From positions 225,427 through 289,426 of the forward strand of contig NZ_SSMC01000004.1 in assembly GCF_004799345.1 (NCBI RefSeq): a stretch of 64,000 nucleotides of DNA, written 5' to 3'. Positions within the stretch are counted from its first letter, which is position 1, and every line of letters begins with the position of its first letter. The position numbers and the translations under genes are program-made. This stretch comes from Robertkochia marina (GTDB lineage Bacteria; Bacteroidota; Bacteroidia; Flavobacteriales; Flavobacteriaceae). The notes beneath the pieces were generated by a model that had not been told where the DNA came from, did not search any database, and saw only the letters and a program-made list of their open reading frames with translations. Shown here in pieces: positions 46,327-55,551 of the stretch.

Positions 46327-47280
46327 TTATTTTCTTGAGATAGCTGCTTTTGCTTTCTCTATAATAGAGGCGCTGTTCAGGCCGTATTTTTCCATCAGCT
46401 GAGCAGGTGTTCCACTCTCTCCGAAGGTATCCTGCGTAGCAACGATTTCCTGTGGAGCAGGGTGGTTGGCTGTCAGGGTGCGGGCAACACTTTCTCCAAG
46501 TCCTCCAAGGAAGTTATGTTCTTCAGCGGTAACCACGCATCCGGTTTTAGCAACCGACTTCAGGATCGCCTCCTCATCAAGAGGTTTGATGGTATGTATG
46601 TTGATGATCTCAGCAGAGATCCCTTCTTCAGCAAGTTTTTCTCCGGCCTGAATGGCTTCCCATACCAGGTGTCCGGTAGCGACGATGGTAACATCGGTAC
46701 CTTCGTTAAGCATCACGGCTTTCCCGATCTCGAACTTCTGATCTGCAGGAGTAAAATTAGGTACTGCAGGACGTCCGAAACGCAGGTAAACAGGACCGTC
46801 ATGATCGGCAATAGCGATGGTAGCGGCTTTGGTCTGGTTGTAATCACAGGAATTGATCACGGTCATTCCGGGCAGCATTTTCATCAGTCCGATATCTTCC
46901 AGGATCTGGTGGGTAGCTCCATCTTCACCAAGGGTAAGTCCGGCGTGAGAAGCACAGATCTTCACGTTTTTCCCTGAATAGGCGATACTTTGACGAATCT
47001 GATCGTAAACCCTTCCGGTAGAGAAGTTAGCGAAGGTTCCTGTGAAAGGAATTTTACCACCTACGGTGAGTCCGGCAGCAAGTCCCATCATATTAGCTTC
47101 GGCAATTCCAACCTGGAAAAAGCGCTCCGGGTTTTCATTTTTGAATTCGTCCATTTTAAGCGATCCGGTAAGGTCGGCACAAAGGGCAACCACATTTTCA
47201 TTGGTTCTACCCAACTCGGCAAGACCGGCTCCAAATCCGCTTCTGGTGTCTATCTTTTTTTCGAATGTGTATTTTTTCAT
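46327..47280 (-). CDS. transketolase, C-terminal subunit
   Basis: 317 residues with the Transketolase pyrimidine-binding domain (about 5-175, with AEANMMGLAAGLTVGGK holding the catalytic-type Glu, and SHAGLTLGEDGATHQ) and the C-terminal domain (about 190-310). In Bacteroidota transketolase is split; this partner joins the upstream N-terminal subunit to shuttle two-carbon units in the pentose phosphate pathway. 49 nt separate the two genes. Confidence 0.95.
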   Translation of the reverse strand: MKKYTFEKKIDTRSGFGAGLAELGRTNENVVALCADLTGSLKMDEFKNENPERFFQVGIAEANMMGLAAGLTVGGKIPFTGTFANFSTGRVYDQIRQSIAYSGKNVKICASHAGLTLGEDGATHQILEDIGLMKMLPGMTVINSCDYNQTKAATIAIADHDGPVYLRFGRPAVPNFTPADQKFEIGKAVMLNEGTDVTIVATGHLVWEAIQAGEKLAEEGISAEIINIHTIKPLDEEAILKSVAKTGCVVTAEEHNFLGGLGESVARTLTANHPAPQEIVATQDTFGESGTPAQLMEKYGLNSASIIEKAKAAISRK

Positions 47281-47329
47281 GTGTACTATCGTATCTCGTT
47301 GATCTCTTGATTGAGATAATTAAACAATA

Positions 47330-48175
47330 TTAGTAATCACCCAGGGTTTCAGGATTCTGTTCCAGGGCGATGGCCAGCTGCTCATCATTAGGAGCCTTAC
47401 CGTGCCATGCGTGGGTGTGCATCATAAAATCAACCCCGTTACCCATTACGGTATGCATCAGTACAACTACCGGCTTTCCGTTTCCTGTTTTGGTCTTGGC
47501 TTCTTTCAGGCCGGCGATCACTGCTTCAATGTTGTTTCCTTCGGCTACCTCAAGTACCTCCCATCCGAAGGCCTCGAATTTGGCACGAAGATCACCCAAA
47601 GGCAATACGTCGTCGGTAGAACCATCGATCTGTTGCTTGTTGTAGTCAACCGTGGCAATGATGTTGTCTACCTTATTTGCTGCAGCATACATGATGGCTT
47701 CCCAGTTCTGACCTTCCTGAAGTTCTCCGTCGCCATGTAAGCTGTAGACCAGGTGATCGTCATTATTCAATTTCTTTGCCAGTGCGGCTCCAAGTGCTAC
47801 AGACATCCCCTGACCAAGTGATCCGCTGGCAATGCGAATGCCCGGTAATCCTTCATGGGTGGTTGGGTGGCCTTGCAGCCTTGAATCAATAAGTCTGAAG
47901 GTGTTTAGCTCTTCCACGGGGAAGTATCCTCTGCGCGCTAGAACACTGTAGTACACAGGAGAGATGTGACCATTGGAAAGGAAAAATACATCTTCTCCTT
48001 TTCCGTTCATATCAAATCCTTCGTTAAGCTCCATCACCTCGTTATAGAGGGCCACAAAGAATTCTGTACATCCCAGGGAACCTCCCGGGTGTCCTGAATT
48101 TACCTTGTGTACCATTCTAACAATATCCCGGCGAACCTGGGTTGCTAAATCCTTTAATTGTTGTGTATCTGGCAT
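47330..48175 (-). CDS. transketolase, N-terminal (TPP-binding) subunit
   Basis: 281 residues with the TPP-binding motif GDGELQEGQNWEAIMYAAANKVDNIIATVDYN (about 150-182) and SGHPGGSLGCTE near the start, which are normal for the transketolase PP domain. It lacks the Pyr and C-terminal domains, which the next gene supplies. A good promoter lies upstream. Confidence 0.96.
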   Translation of the reverse strand: MPDTQQLKDLATQVRRDIVRMVHKVNSGHPGGSLGCTEFFVALYNEVMELNEGFDMNGKGEDVFFLSNGHISPVYYSVLARRGYFPVEELNTFRLIDSRLQGHPTTHEGLPGIRIASGSLGQGMSVALGAALAKKLNNDDHLVYSLHGDGELQEGQNWEAIMYAAANKVDNIIATVDYNKQQIDGSTDDVLPLGDLRAKFEAFGWEVLEVAEGNNIEAVIAGLKEAKTKTGNGKPVVVLMHTVMGNGVDFMMHTHAWHGKAPNDEQLAIALEQNPETLGDY

Positions 48176-48201
48176 TTGTATACGATAAAATTATTTTGCG
48201 G

Positions 48202-48231
48202 CAAAAATAACCCTTTACTTAACCCTGACAA
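48202..48231 (-). promoter_or_regulatory. promoter of the split transketolase operon
   Basis: Minus strand: TTG (48231-48229), 19-nt spacer, TATTTTTG (48209-48202), 27 nt upstream of the ATG. Confidence 0.78.
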
Positions 48232-48310
48232 AGCATTCCTATATTCTTTTTTGAACGACTTATTCACCGCATTTTCAGTGGGGAATTAAAAACTTAGCCG
48301 ATTAGTTGAT

Positions 48311-48318
48311 TATCTTTG
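48311..48318 (+). promoter_or_regulatory. -7 promoter element of tgt
   Basis: TATCTTTG lies 17 nt ahead of the tgt ATG. No TTG at the expected spacing. Confidence 0.5.
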
Positions 48319-48335
48319 CCACCCAAGATTTTTTT

Positions 48336-49466
48336 ATGCAGTTTAAACGTATCGCAAATGACCCGGGGTCTCGGGCCCGTGCCGGTGAGCTCACCACCGA
48401 TCACGGTACTATAGAAACCCCCATATTTATGCCGGTGGGTACGGCAGGAACCGTGAAAGGTGTTCATCAGAGGGAGCTAACCGATGATATTAATCCTGAT
48501 ATCATTTTGGGTAATACCTATCATCTTTACCTGCGCCCTAAAACCGATATCCTGGAAAAGGCCGGAGGGCTGCATAAGTTTATGAACTGGGATCGCAATA
48601 TTCTGACCGATAGTGGGGGTTACCAGGTCTATTCCCTTTCCAATAATCGTAAGATCAAAGAAGAAGGAGTAAAGTTTAAGAGTCATATAGATGGTTCTTA
48701 CCACGTATTTACCCCCGAAAATGTAATGGACATACAGCGAACCATTGGGGCAGATATCATCATGGCCTTTGATGAATGCACTCCTTATCCATGCGATTAT
48801 CATTATGCAAAAAGAAGTATGTATATGACCCATCGCTGGCTTGATCGCTGTATAAAACGATTTAATGACACCCCTTCTAAATATGGGTATGAACAAACGC
48901 TTTTTCCTATAGTTCAGGGATCCACCTATAAGGATCTTAGAAAGCAGTCTGCAGAATACATTGCCAATGCCGGTGCCTTTGGAAATGCGATCGGAGGTCT
49001 TTCTGTGGGAGAGCCTGCCGAAGAGATGTACGCCATGACCGAGGTGGTTTGTGAGATCCTTCCGGAAGAGAAACCCCGTTACCTCATGGGAGTAGGTACC
49101 CCGATAAATATCCTTGAAAACATTGCCCTGGGAGTTGATATGTTTGACTGTGTAATGCCTACCCGTAACGCCAGAAACGGGATGCTTTTTACGGCCCACG
49201 GTACGATAAACATCAAGAATAAAAAGTGGGAAGACGACTTTTCTCCCATCGATGAAATGGGCATCACCTATGTAGACACCTATTATTCGAAAGCCTATTT
49301 AAGGCATTTGTTTGCGGCCAATGAGTACCTGGGCAAACAGATAGCTACCATTCATAACCTGGGCTTTTATTTGTGGTTGGTTCGTGAGGCCAGAAAACAT
49401 ATCTTAGCGGGAGATTTTGCCGAATGGAAGAATACCATGGTAAAACAAATGGATAAGCGCCTCTGA
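48336..49466 (+). CDS. tgt: queuine tRNA-ribosyltransferase
   Basis: 376 residues from the ATG at 48336; the frame opens 30 nt earlier with a TTG inside the promoter, which is rejected. It exchanges guanine 34 of GUN-anticodon tRNAs for preQ1. Visible landmarks: IFMPVGTAGTVKGV, LTDSGGYQVYSL, FDECTPYP, GGLSVGEP, and MPTRNARNGMLFT near the catalytic Asp region. The C-terminal zinc-binding Cys motif of the proteobacterial enzymes is not evident. First gene of tgt-lptG-eamA, with 2 nt to the next. Confidence 0.94.
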   Translation: MQFKRIANDPGSRARAGELTTDHGTIETPIFMPVGTAGTVKGVHQRELTDDINPDIILGNTYHLYLRPKTDILEKAGGLHKFMNWDRNILTDSGGYQVYSLSNNRKIKEEGVKFKSHIDGSYHVFTPENVMDIQRTIGADIIMAFDECTPYPCDYHYAKRSMYMTHRWLDRCIKRFNDTPSKYGYEQTLFPIVQGSTYKDLRKQSAEYIANAGAFGNAIGGLSVGEPAEEMYAMTEVVCEILPEEKPRYLMGVGTPINILENIALGVDMFDCVMPTRNARNGMLFTAHGTINIKNKKWEDDFSPIDEMGITYVDTYYSKAYLRHLFAANEYLGKQIATIHNLGFYLWLVREARKHILAGDFAEWKNTMVKQMDKRL

Positions 49467-49468
49467 TT

Positions 49469-50548
49469 TTGAAAATAATTGATCGTTACATACTGAAAAG
49501 GTACTTGCTTACCTTTTTTACCATGATCCTGCTTTTTATTCCTATTGGGATCATGGTAGACGTGTCTGAGAAGATCGATAAAATGATCGCCAACCAGGCT
49601 CCGACAAGTGCTATCATTCAGTATTATATAGATTTTACCTTTTACTTTGCGAACCTGCTGTTTCCTATATTTCTCTTTTTGTCCATTATTTGGTTTACCT
49701 CCAAGCTGGCCAATAATACAGAGGTGATCGCTATTCTGAGTTCGGGAATTTCTTTTACACGATTCCTGAAGCCCTATTTTATCGGAGCCTCCATCATCGC
49801 TGTATTCGCCTTTATGATGAGTATGTTTATTGTTCCGGCCGCCAGCCAGGGGTATAATGATTTTCGTATCAAATACCTGAAAGGTGGGCGCGATAAAGAC
49901 CGGGAGACCAATAATATATTCAACCAGATCAGCGATAATGATTATGTGTATGTGAGCAGTTTCAGGCCTATCACCCAAACCGGGTATAATTTCACTTTGG
50001 AGCATTTTGAGGAAACTGAATTGAAATACAAGATCAGCGCGAGTAGTATACGCTGGGTAGAGGATGACAGTGTTTTCCGGTTGGCCTCCTATAAGAAGCG
50101 CATTATCGGACCTGAAAATGATATCCTGATCTCTAAAGCGCGTCATGACACCCTGTTTGAATTTAACTTAGACGATCTTACCCCGGTTTCCTATGTGGCA
50201 GAGACCAAGAATCTGTTTGAGTTAAATAAATTTATAGAAGAAGAAAAAAGAAAAGGATCCCCCAATATCAGCAGGTATATGGTGGTGAAGTATAAGCGGT
50301 GGAGTCTGCCGATTTCTGCTTTTATTCTAACCATAATTGCCGTGGCGGTTTCTTCTATGAAACGTCGGGGCGGTATGGGGGTGAATCTTGCCCTGGGGAT
50401 AGCCCTGGCCTTTGTTTTTATTTTCTTTGATAAGGTGTTCGCTATTATGGCCGAGCAATCTAACTTTTCACCACTACTGGCTGTGGCGCTGCCGAACATT
50501 ATCTTTGCCATCATAGCCTTTTATATGCTGCAAAATGCTAAACGATAA
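49469..50548 (+). CDS. LptF/LptG (YjgP/YjgQ) permease
   Basis: 359 residues starting with a TTG: the normal family N-terminus KIIDRYILKRYLLTFF begins right at this codon, and no ATG lies within it. Three membrane segments near the front (about 12-32, 53-75 and 101-121), a periplasmic jellyroll-type middle, and three more at the end. It is the inner-membrane part of the LPS transport machine with LptB. Overlaps the transporter gene by 14 nt; 2 nt after tgt. Confidence 0.9.
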   Translation: MKIIDRYILKRYLLTFFTMILLFIPIGIMVDVSEKIDKMIANQAPTSAIIQYYIDFTFYFANLLFPIFLFLSIIWFTSKLANNTEVIAILSSGISFTRFLKPYFIGASIIAVFAFMMSMFIVPAASQGYNDFRIKYLKGGRDKDRETNNIFNQISDNDYVYVSSFRPITQTGYNFTLEHFEETELKYKISASSIRWVEDDSVFRLASYKKRIIGPENDILISKARHDTLFEFNLDDLTPVSYVAETKNLFELNKFIEEEKRKGSPNISRYMVVKYKRWSLPISAFILTIIAVAVSSMKRRGGMGVNLALGIALAFVFIFFDKVFAIMAEQSNFSPLLAVALPNIIFAIIAFYMLQNAKR

Positions 50549-51437
50549 GCTAAGGAACTACCTCCACCTTCATTTTATAGTCTTTATTTGGGGTTTTACA
50601 GCCGTTCTCGGTGCCCTGATCTCTATTGATGCCATTCCCCTGGTTTGGTATCGCATGGGGTTGGCCGTATTCTTTGTAGGGATATACCTGGCCTGGAAGC
50701 GTTTTGACCTTAGGGTGCCCAGGCGTGCCATGTGGACTATGATACTGGCAGGGGGTGCCATTGCCCTGCACTGGATCACCTTCTTCATGGCGATCAAGGT
50801 GTCTAATGTTTCTGTGACCCTGGCCACGGTTTCAACCGGAGCTTTTTTTACTGCCATTCTCGAACCTTTATGGTACCGGAGAAAATTTATCTGGTATGAA
50901 ACGTTGTTCGGGCTTGTGGTAATCTTAGGATTGGCGGTGATCTTTCGTGTAGAGACGCAATATGTTAATGGTATCCTGCTAGCCTTACTCTCTGCCTTGC
51001 TGGCCGCTGTATTTTCTTTGATCAACGGCAAACTGGCTCAGCAATACCGCCCTTCTGTGGTATCGCTATATGAATTAGGGAGTGGAGTGCTTTTTATAAC
51101 CTTTTACCTTCTCTTCAGGGGCGGATTTACTCATGAATTTTTTAAGCTTAGCACCAATGACTGGCTGCTCTTGTTATTATTGGCCAGTGTGTGTACTGCC
51201 TATGCCTTTATTGTTTCGGTTAAGGTAATGAAGTTTATCAGTCCGTATACGGTGATGCTTACCATCAACTTAGAACCGGTTTACGGTATTATTCTGGCCT
51301 TTCTGATTCTTGGGGCAGACGAAAAGATGAGCGGGGGCTTTTATTTTGGGGCATTGCTCATTTTAGGGACTGTGGTTGCCAACGGAGTTCTGAAGAATTC
51401 TCATAAAAGAAAAGGAGCTATTCAAAGGGCAGAATAA
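50535..51437 (+). CDS. EamA family (DMT) transporter
   Basis: 300 residues with ten hydrophobic helices in two EamA repeats (about 6-140 and 150-290). The conserved features include FIWGFTAVLGALISIDAIPLVWYRM at the start and LEPVYGIILAFLILGADEKMSGGFYFGALLILGTVV at the end. It may export a metabolite; the substrate is unknown. Confidence 0.93.
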   Translation: MLNDKLRNYLHLHFIVFIWGFTAVLGALISIDAIPLVWYRMGLAVFFVGIYLAWKRFDLRVPRRAMWTMILAGGAIALHWITFFMAIKVSNVSVTLATVSTGAFFTAILEPLWYRRKFIWYETLFGLVVILGLAVIFRVETQYVNGILLALLSALLAAVFSLINGKLAQQYRPSVVSLYELGSGVLFITFYLLFRGGFTHEFFKLSTNDWLLLLLLASVCTAYAFIVSVKVMKFISPYTVMLTINLEPVYGIILAFLILGADEKMSGGFYFGALLILGTVVANGVLKNSHKRKGAIQRAE

Positions 51438-51447
51438 CATAAAGTTT

Positions 51448-51455
51448 TATATTTG
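51448..51455 (+). promoter_or_regulatory. -7 promoter element of accA
   Basis: TATATTTG lies 30 nt ahead of the accA start. No matching TTG. Confidence 0.5.
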
Positions 51456-51484
51456 TAGCCCTGTGAAACCTTCAAAACCAACTC

Positions 51485-52438
51485 ATGGAGTACTTAGATT
51501 TTGAGTTACCAATAAAAGAGCTCGAAGAGCAACTGGATAAATGCAAACTGCTGGGTGAAGAAAGCGATGTAGATGTTACTGATACCTGTGAGCAGATAGA
51601 GAAGAAACTGGAGAAGACCAAAAAAGATATCTATAAGAATCTTACTGCCTGGCAGCGGGTGCAATTGTCAAGACACCCCTCAAGGCCCTATACCCTTGAT
51701 TATATCAGAGCCCTTTGCGGGGATACCTTTCAGGAGCTTCACGGCGACAGAAATGTAAAAGATGATAAAGCCATGATCGGTGGCCTGGGTAAAATAGGTA
51801 ACCAGACCTATATGTTTATAGGGCAGCAAAAAGGCTATAATACCAAGACCCGTCAATACCGAAATTTCGGAATGGCTAACCCCGAAGGGTATCGTAAGGC
51901 GTTACGCCTGATGAAAATGGCTGAAAAATTCGGAATTCCTGTAGTGTCTTTGATCGATACTCCCGGAGCCTATCCCGGTATTGAAGCCGAAGAACGCGGA
52001 CAAGGGGAAGCTATTGCCAGAAACATTCTTGAAATGACCCGTCTTAAAGTACCTGTGATCGTATTGATCATTGGAGAGGGTGCTTCAGGAGGTGCCCTTG
52101 GAATAGGTGTTGGAGACAAGGTATTGATGTTGGAAAACACCTGGTATTCAGTGATCTCTCCGGAATCCTGTTCTTCCATCCTATGGAGAAGCTGGGAGTA
52201 CAAAGAGCAGGCGGCCTCAGCCTTAAAGCTTACCGCTAAGGACATGAAGAAATTGTCGCTCGTAGACGATATCATCAAAGAACCCTTAGGGGGCGCTCAT
52301 GCCAATCGGCAAGAAACTTTTGAGATCGTTAGTAAAGAGATCACCAAGGTTTACAATCAGTTAAAGAAATTAACACCTGAAAAGCTGGTAAAACAGCGAA
52401 TGGATAAATATGCCAATATGGGTGTGTTTAAAGGGTAG
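51485..52438 (+). CDS. accA: acetyl-CoA carboxylase carboxyltransferase, alpha subunit
   Basis: 317 residues, family length. The N-terminal helical [14 protein letters not shown] region, then the crotonase-like carboxyltransferase fold: [53 protein letters not shown] and [16 protein letters not shown]. It transfers the carboxyl group from biotin to acetyl-CoA for fatty acid synthesis. Strong terminator downstream. Confidence 0.97.
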   Translation: MEYLDFELPIKELEEQLDKCKLLGEESDVDVTDTCEQIEKKLEKTKKDIYKNLTAWQRVQLSRHPSRPYTLDYIRALCGDTFQELHGDRNVKDDKAMIGGLGKIGNQTYMFIGQQKGYNTKTRQYRNFGMANPEGYRKALRLMKMAEKFGIPVVSLIDTPGAYPGIEAEERGQGEAIARNILEMTRLKVPVIVLIIGEGASGGALGIGVGDKVLMLENTWYSVISPESCSSILWRSWEYKEQAASALKLTAKDMKKLSLVDDIIKEPLGGAHANRQETFEIVSKEITKVYNQLKKLTPEKLVKQRMDKYANMGVFKG

Positions 52439-52463
52439 CCCTTTATCAATAGGATATTGAATG

Positions 52464-52493
52464 AAAACCGAAGTTCATGCTTCGGTTTTTTTT
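52464..52493 (+). terminator. rho-independent terminator after accA
   Basis: AAAACCGAAG-ttcatg-CTTCGGTTTT, followed by more T. Confidence 0.92.
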
Positions 52494-52606
52494 ACCTTTA
52501 TTAACAAGAAAATCAAGTTATTAACAATAGAATTGTTGATGGCCGGTGAACAATGTAGTGCCCGCTATTCGACAGTTTTAGCCGCCAAATAATTACTTTC
52601 GCTGCT

Positions 52607-54151
52607 ATGGAGAACGTGAACCCTATCCCAGGAATAAAGGTTAATAAATCAAGTATTATTAGCCTTGAAAAAGGAAAGGTGCCGCCCCAGGCCCTGGATC
52701 TGGAAGAAGCCGTACTTGGTGCTATGATGATCGATAAGAAAGGTATCGATGAGGTGATCGATATTCTGAACCCGGCTGTATTTTATAAGGAAGGTCATCA
52801 GTATATCTTTGAAGCCATTGTTCAGCTCTTCGAGTCGTCAGAGCCCATTGACTTATTAACAGTTTCAACAAAACTGAAGCAAATAGGTAAACTTGATAAG
52901 ATTGGCGGTGATTTTTACCTGATCCAGCTGACCAAAAAGGTGTCTTCTTCGGCTCACATTGAGTACCACGCCAGGATCATTCTCCAAAAGTATATTCAGC
53001 GAAGCCTGATCAAGATCTCTAACGAGATCATCGAGGAGGCCTATGACGAAACCACCGATGTATTTGACCTGTTAGATGACGCAGAAGCCAAATTCTACGA
53101 AGTTACCCAGGGTAATATCAAGAAATCGGCAGAGACTTCCCAGAGCCTTGTCATGCAGGCGAAGAAGAAGATCGAGGAGATCTCTAACAAAGAAGGACTC
53201 AGTGGTATCCCAACAGGTTTTGATAAGCTCGATAAGTTAACCTCCGGATGGCAGCCTTCTGACCTTATTATTGTGGCAGCGCGTCCGGGTATGGGTAAAA
53301 CGGCCCTTACGCTTTCTATGGCACGAAATATTGCCGTGGATGCGAAAATGCCGGTTGCCTTTTTCTCCCTGGAGATGTCGTCGGTACAGCTTATCACCCG
53401 TTTGATCTCTTCAGAAACAGGATTGTCATCAGAAAAACTGAGAACCGGAAAACTTGAGAAACATGAATGGGAGCAGTTGAATGTTAAGGTGAAGAACCTG
53501 GAGTCAGCTCCTTTATTCATTGATGATACGCCCTCACTCTCCATTTTCGACCTTCGTGCAAAAGCAAGGCGACTGGCTTCACAGCACGGTATTCGTATGA
53601 TCATGATCGATTACCTGCAGTTGATGACCGCCGGGGGTTCGCAGAAGGGCGGAAACAGGGAACAGGAGATCTCCATGATCTCCCGAAACTTAAAAGCACT
53701 GGCTAAAGAATTAAATGTACCGGTTATTGCCCTGTCTCAGTTATCGCGGGCCGTGGAAACCAGGGGAGGAAGTAAGCGTCCGCTGCTTTCTGACCTTAGG
53801 GAATCGGGAGCGATCGAGCAGGATGCCGATATCGTATCATTCATTTATCGTCCGGAATACTACAAGATCGAAGAGTGGGATGATGAAGAAAGAAGCCCTA
53901 CGGCGGGTCAGGCAGAGTTCATTGTAGCGAAACACCGTAACGGTGGACTTGAAAATATTAGGTTAAAATTCCTTGGACACCTCGGTAAATTTGATAATTT
54001 AGAGGAGTTTGATACACCTTTTGAGTTCCAGTCTAAGATGAATTCAGGAGAGGAAAATCCGTTCTCAACAAAAGATCTGCCCAGTGCTGATGAGGCCTTT
54101 GGCAGCTCGATGAATAATGATTTTAATAACGATGATGACGTACCCTTCTAA
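52607..54151 (+). CDS. dnaB: replicative DNA helicase
   Basis: 514 residues. N-terminal domain (about 25-130, PPQALDLEEAVLGAMM) and RecA-like helicase domain: Walker A AARPGMGKTALTLSM (about 225), Walker B-type IRMIMIDYLQLM, and LSQLSRAVETRGGSKRP. It unwinds DNA at the replication fork. The acidic C-terminal tail DFNNDDDVPF is common in Bacteroidota homologues. An inexact -7 (TACTTTCG) lies at 52594-52601. Confidence 0.97.
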   Translation: MENVNPIPGIKVNKSSIISLEKGKVPPQALDLEEAVLGAMMIDKKGIDEVIDILNPAVFYKEGHQYIFEAIVQLFESSEPIDLLTVSTKLKQIGKLDKIGGDFYLIQLTKKVSSSAHIEYHARIILQKYIQRSLIKISNEIIEEAYDETTDVFDLLDDAEAKFYEVTQGNIKKSAETSQSLVMQAKKKIEEISNKEGLSGIPTGFDKLDKLTSGWQPSDLIIVAARPGMGKTALTLSMARNIAVDAKMPVAFFSLEMSSVQLITRLISSETGLSSEKLRTGKLEKHEWEQLNVKVKNLESAPLFIDDTPSLSIFDLRAKARRLASQHGIRMIMIDYLQLMTAGGSQKGGNREQEISMISRNLKALAKELNVPVIALSQLSRAVETRGGSKRPLLSDLRESGAIEQDADIVSFIYRPEYYKIEEWDDEERSPTAGQAEFIVAKHRNGGLENIRLKFLGHLGKFDNLEEFDTPFEFQSKMNSGEENPFSTKDLPSADEAFGSSMNNDFNNDDDVPF

Positions 54152-54220
54152 TGATCATATACGTTCTTTTTGCTGTAAGGCAAAAAGATGGATCGTTGGA
54201 AGTACTAATTATAAAACTAA

Positions 54221-54264
54221 AAAAGGCATGGCTTTCTCTTCCCGGAGAACGTTCCATGCCTTTT
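54221..54264 (+). promoter_or_regulatory. perfect 11-bp hairpin across a start codon
   Basis: AAAAGGCATGG (54221-54231) and CCATGCCTTTT (54254-54264), 22-nt loop. The ATG of the following gene (54228) lies inside the first arm. It may act as a terminator for dnaB or as a translation switch. Confidence 0.6.
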
Positions 54265-55532
54265 CTCTTTCTCGTTGCCTGGTTTTATTTCTGTTACTTT
54301 TTGCAATGCATGGTTCGGCCCTGGCATCATATATTTTGATACCTATGGATGCCGATGGGCAGGAAAACCATTTAAAGGCCTATGGTATTACCTTCTGGGT
54401 ATTGGAGCAGAACAATAAAGTAAAATGGCTGCTCAATTATCGCGGTGGTTCTTTCCTGATGCCCGATACAGAATCTATCAGGAGGGAGTGCCAGATTCGG
54501 GGGGTTACTTTTGAAGTGCTCACAGACGGGGTGGCCGAAGAGATCCTTGAAGAGGTTGCCAGCCCCAGTAAGAACCAGGATGCCGTGGTGCTGGAAAAAG
54601 CTCCGAAGATCGCGGTGTATTCTCCAAAAGGAAATCAACCCTGGGATGATGCGGTAACCATGGTGCTTACCTATGCAGAGATCCCCTATGATGTGGTGTA
54701 TGATGAGGAAGTGTTGAATGATGGTCTGTTGCTCTACGACTGGTTGCATTTACATCACGAAGATTTTACCGGTCAATTCGGAAAGTTCTATGGGGCCTAC
54801 CGTACAGCACCCTGGTATATTGAAGATAAAAAGCAGGCTGAGGCCCTGGCGAATTCCCTGGGTTACGAAAAAGTCTCCGATGAAAAGCTGGCCGTAGCCC
54901 TGAAGATCAGGAATTATGTGATAGGAGGTGGTTTTATGTTTGCCATGTGCTCTGCTACCGACAGTTTTGATATTGCTCTCTCTGCTGAAGGGGTTGATAT
55001 TTGTGAGCCTATGTTTGATGGTGACCCGTCCGATCCCGGGTATCAGAGCAAGCTGAACTTTGACAATACCCTGGCATTTACCAATTTCATATTAGAAAGA
55101 AACCCGAATGCCTATGAATTCTCATCCATTGATATGACGGCAAAGCGCCCTACGGTGCAACGGGAGACCGATTATTTTACACTGATGGAATTCTCTGCCA
55201 AATGGGATCCGGTACCCACCATGTTATGTCAAAACCATACAGCCATTATTAAAGGATTTATGGGGCAAACCACCAGCTATGATCCGGCGACCATCAAGCC
55301 CACCGTGTTGGTGATGGCAGAAAATAAGGTGAATGGTGAGGCCAGATACATTCACGGGATTAAAGGCAAAGGCTTTTTTACCTTTTATGGAGGGCATGAT
55401 CCCGAAGATTATCAACACAGGGTAGGAGACCCTAAAACTGAATTGGAACTGCACCCCACCTCCCCGGGGTACAGGCTTATATTGAATAATGTCCTGTTTC
55501 CTGCAGCCAGAAAGAAAAAGCAAAAAACCTGA
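54228..55532 (+). CDS. exported protein of unknown function (often called asparagine synthetase B)
   Basis: 434 residues from the ATG at 54228; a frame without a good start extends to 54117 inside dnaB. Signal peptide to about residue 35 (FSLSRCLVLFLLLFAMHGSALAS). The mature chain starts ASYILIPMDADGQENHLKAYGITFWVLE. It contains HLHHEDFTGQFGKFYGAYR and GYQSKLNFDNTLAFTNF. Similar flavobacterial proteins are auto-annotated as asparagine synthetase B, but I see neither the N-terminal catalytic Cys of a glutaminase nor the SGGxDS P-loop. The fold may include a type-1 glutamine-amidotransferase-like or PATAN-like domain; unknown. Confidence 0.75.
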   Translation: MAFSSRRTFHAFSLSRCLVLFLLLFAMHGSALASYILIPMDADGQENHLKAYGITFWVLEQNNKVKWLLNYRGGSFLMPDTESIRRECQIRGVTFEVLTDGVAEEILEEVASPSKNQDAVVLEKAPKIAVYSPKGNQPWDDAVTMVLTYAEIPYDVVYDEEVLNDGLLLYDWLHLHHEDFTGQFGKFYGAYRTAPWYIEDKKQAEALANSLGYEKVSDEKLAVALKIRNYVIGGGFMFAMCSATDSFDIALSAEGVDICEPMFDGDPSDPGYQSKLNFDNTLAFTNFILERNPNAYEFSSIDMTAKRPTVQRETDYFTLMEFSAKWDPVPTMLCQNHTAIIKGFMGQTTSYDPATIKPTVLVMAENKVNGEARYIHGIKGKGFFTFYGGHDPEDYQHRVGDPKTELELHPTSPGYRLILNNVLFPAARKKKQKT

Positions 55533-55551
55533 TAACCAATTTTCCCCTTAC

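Noticed and set aside
48306..48335. Longer start for tgt at a TTG
   Set aside because: This start lies within the promoter -7 element and adds residues absent from the family.
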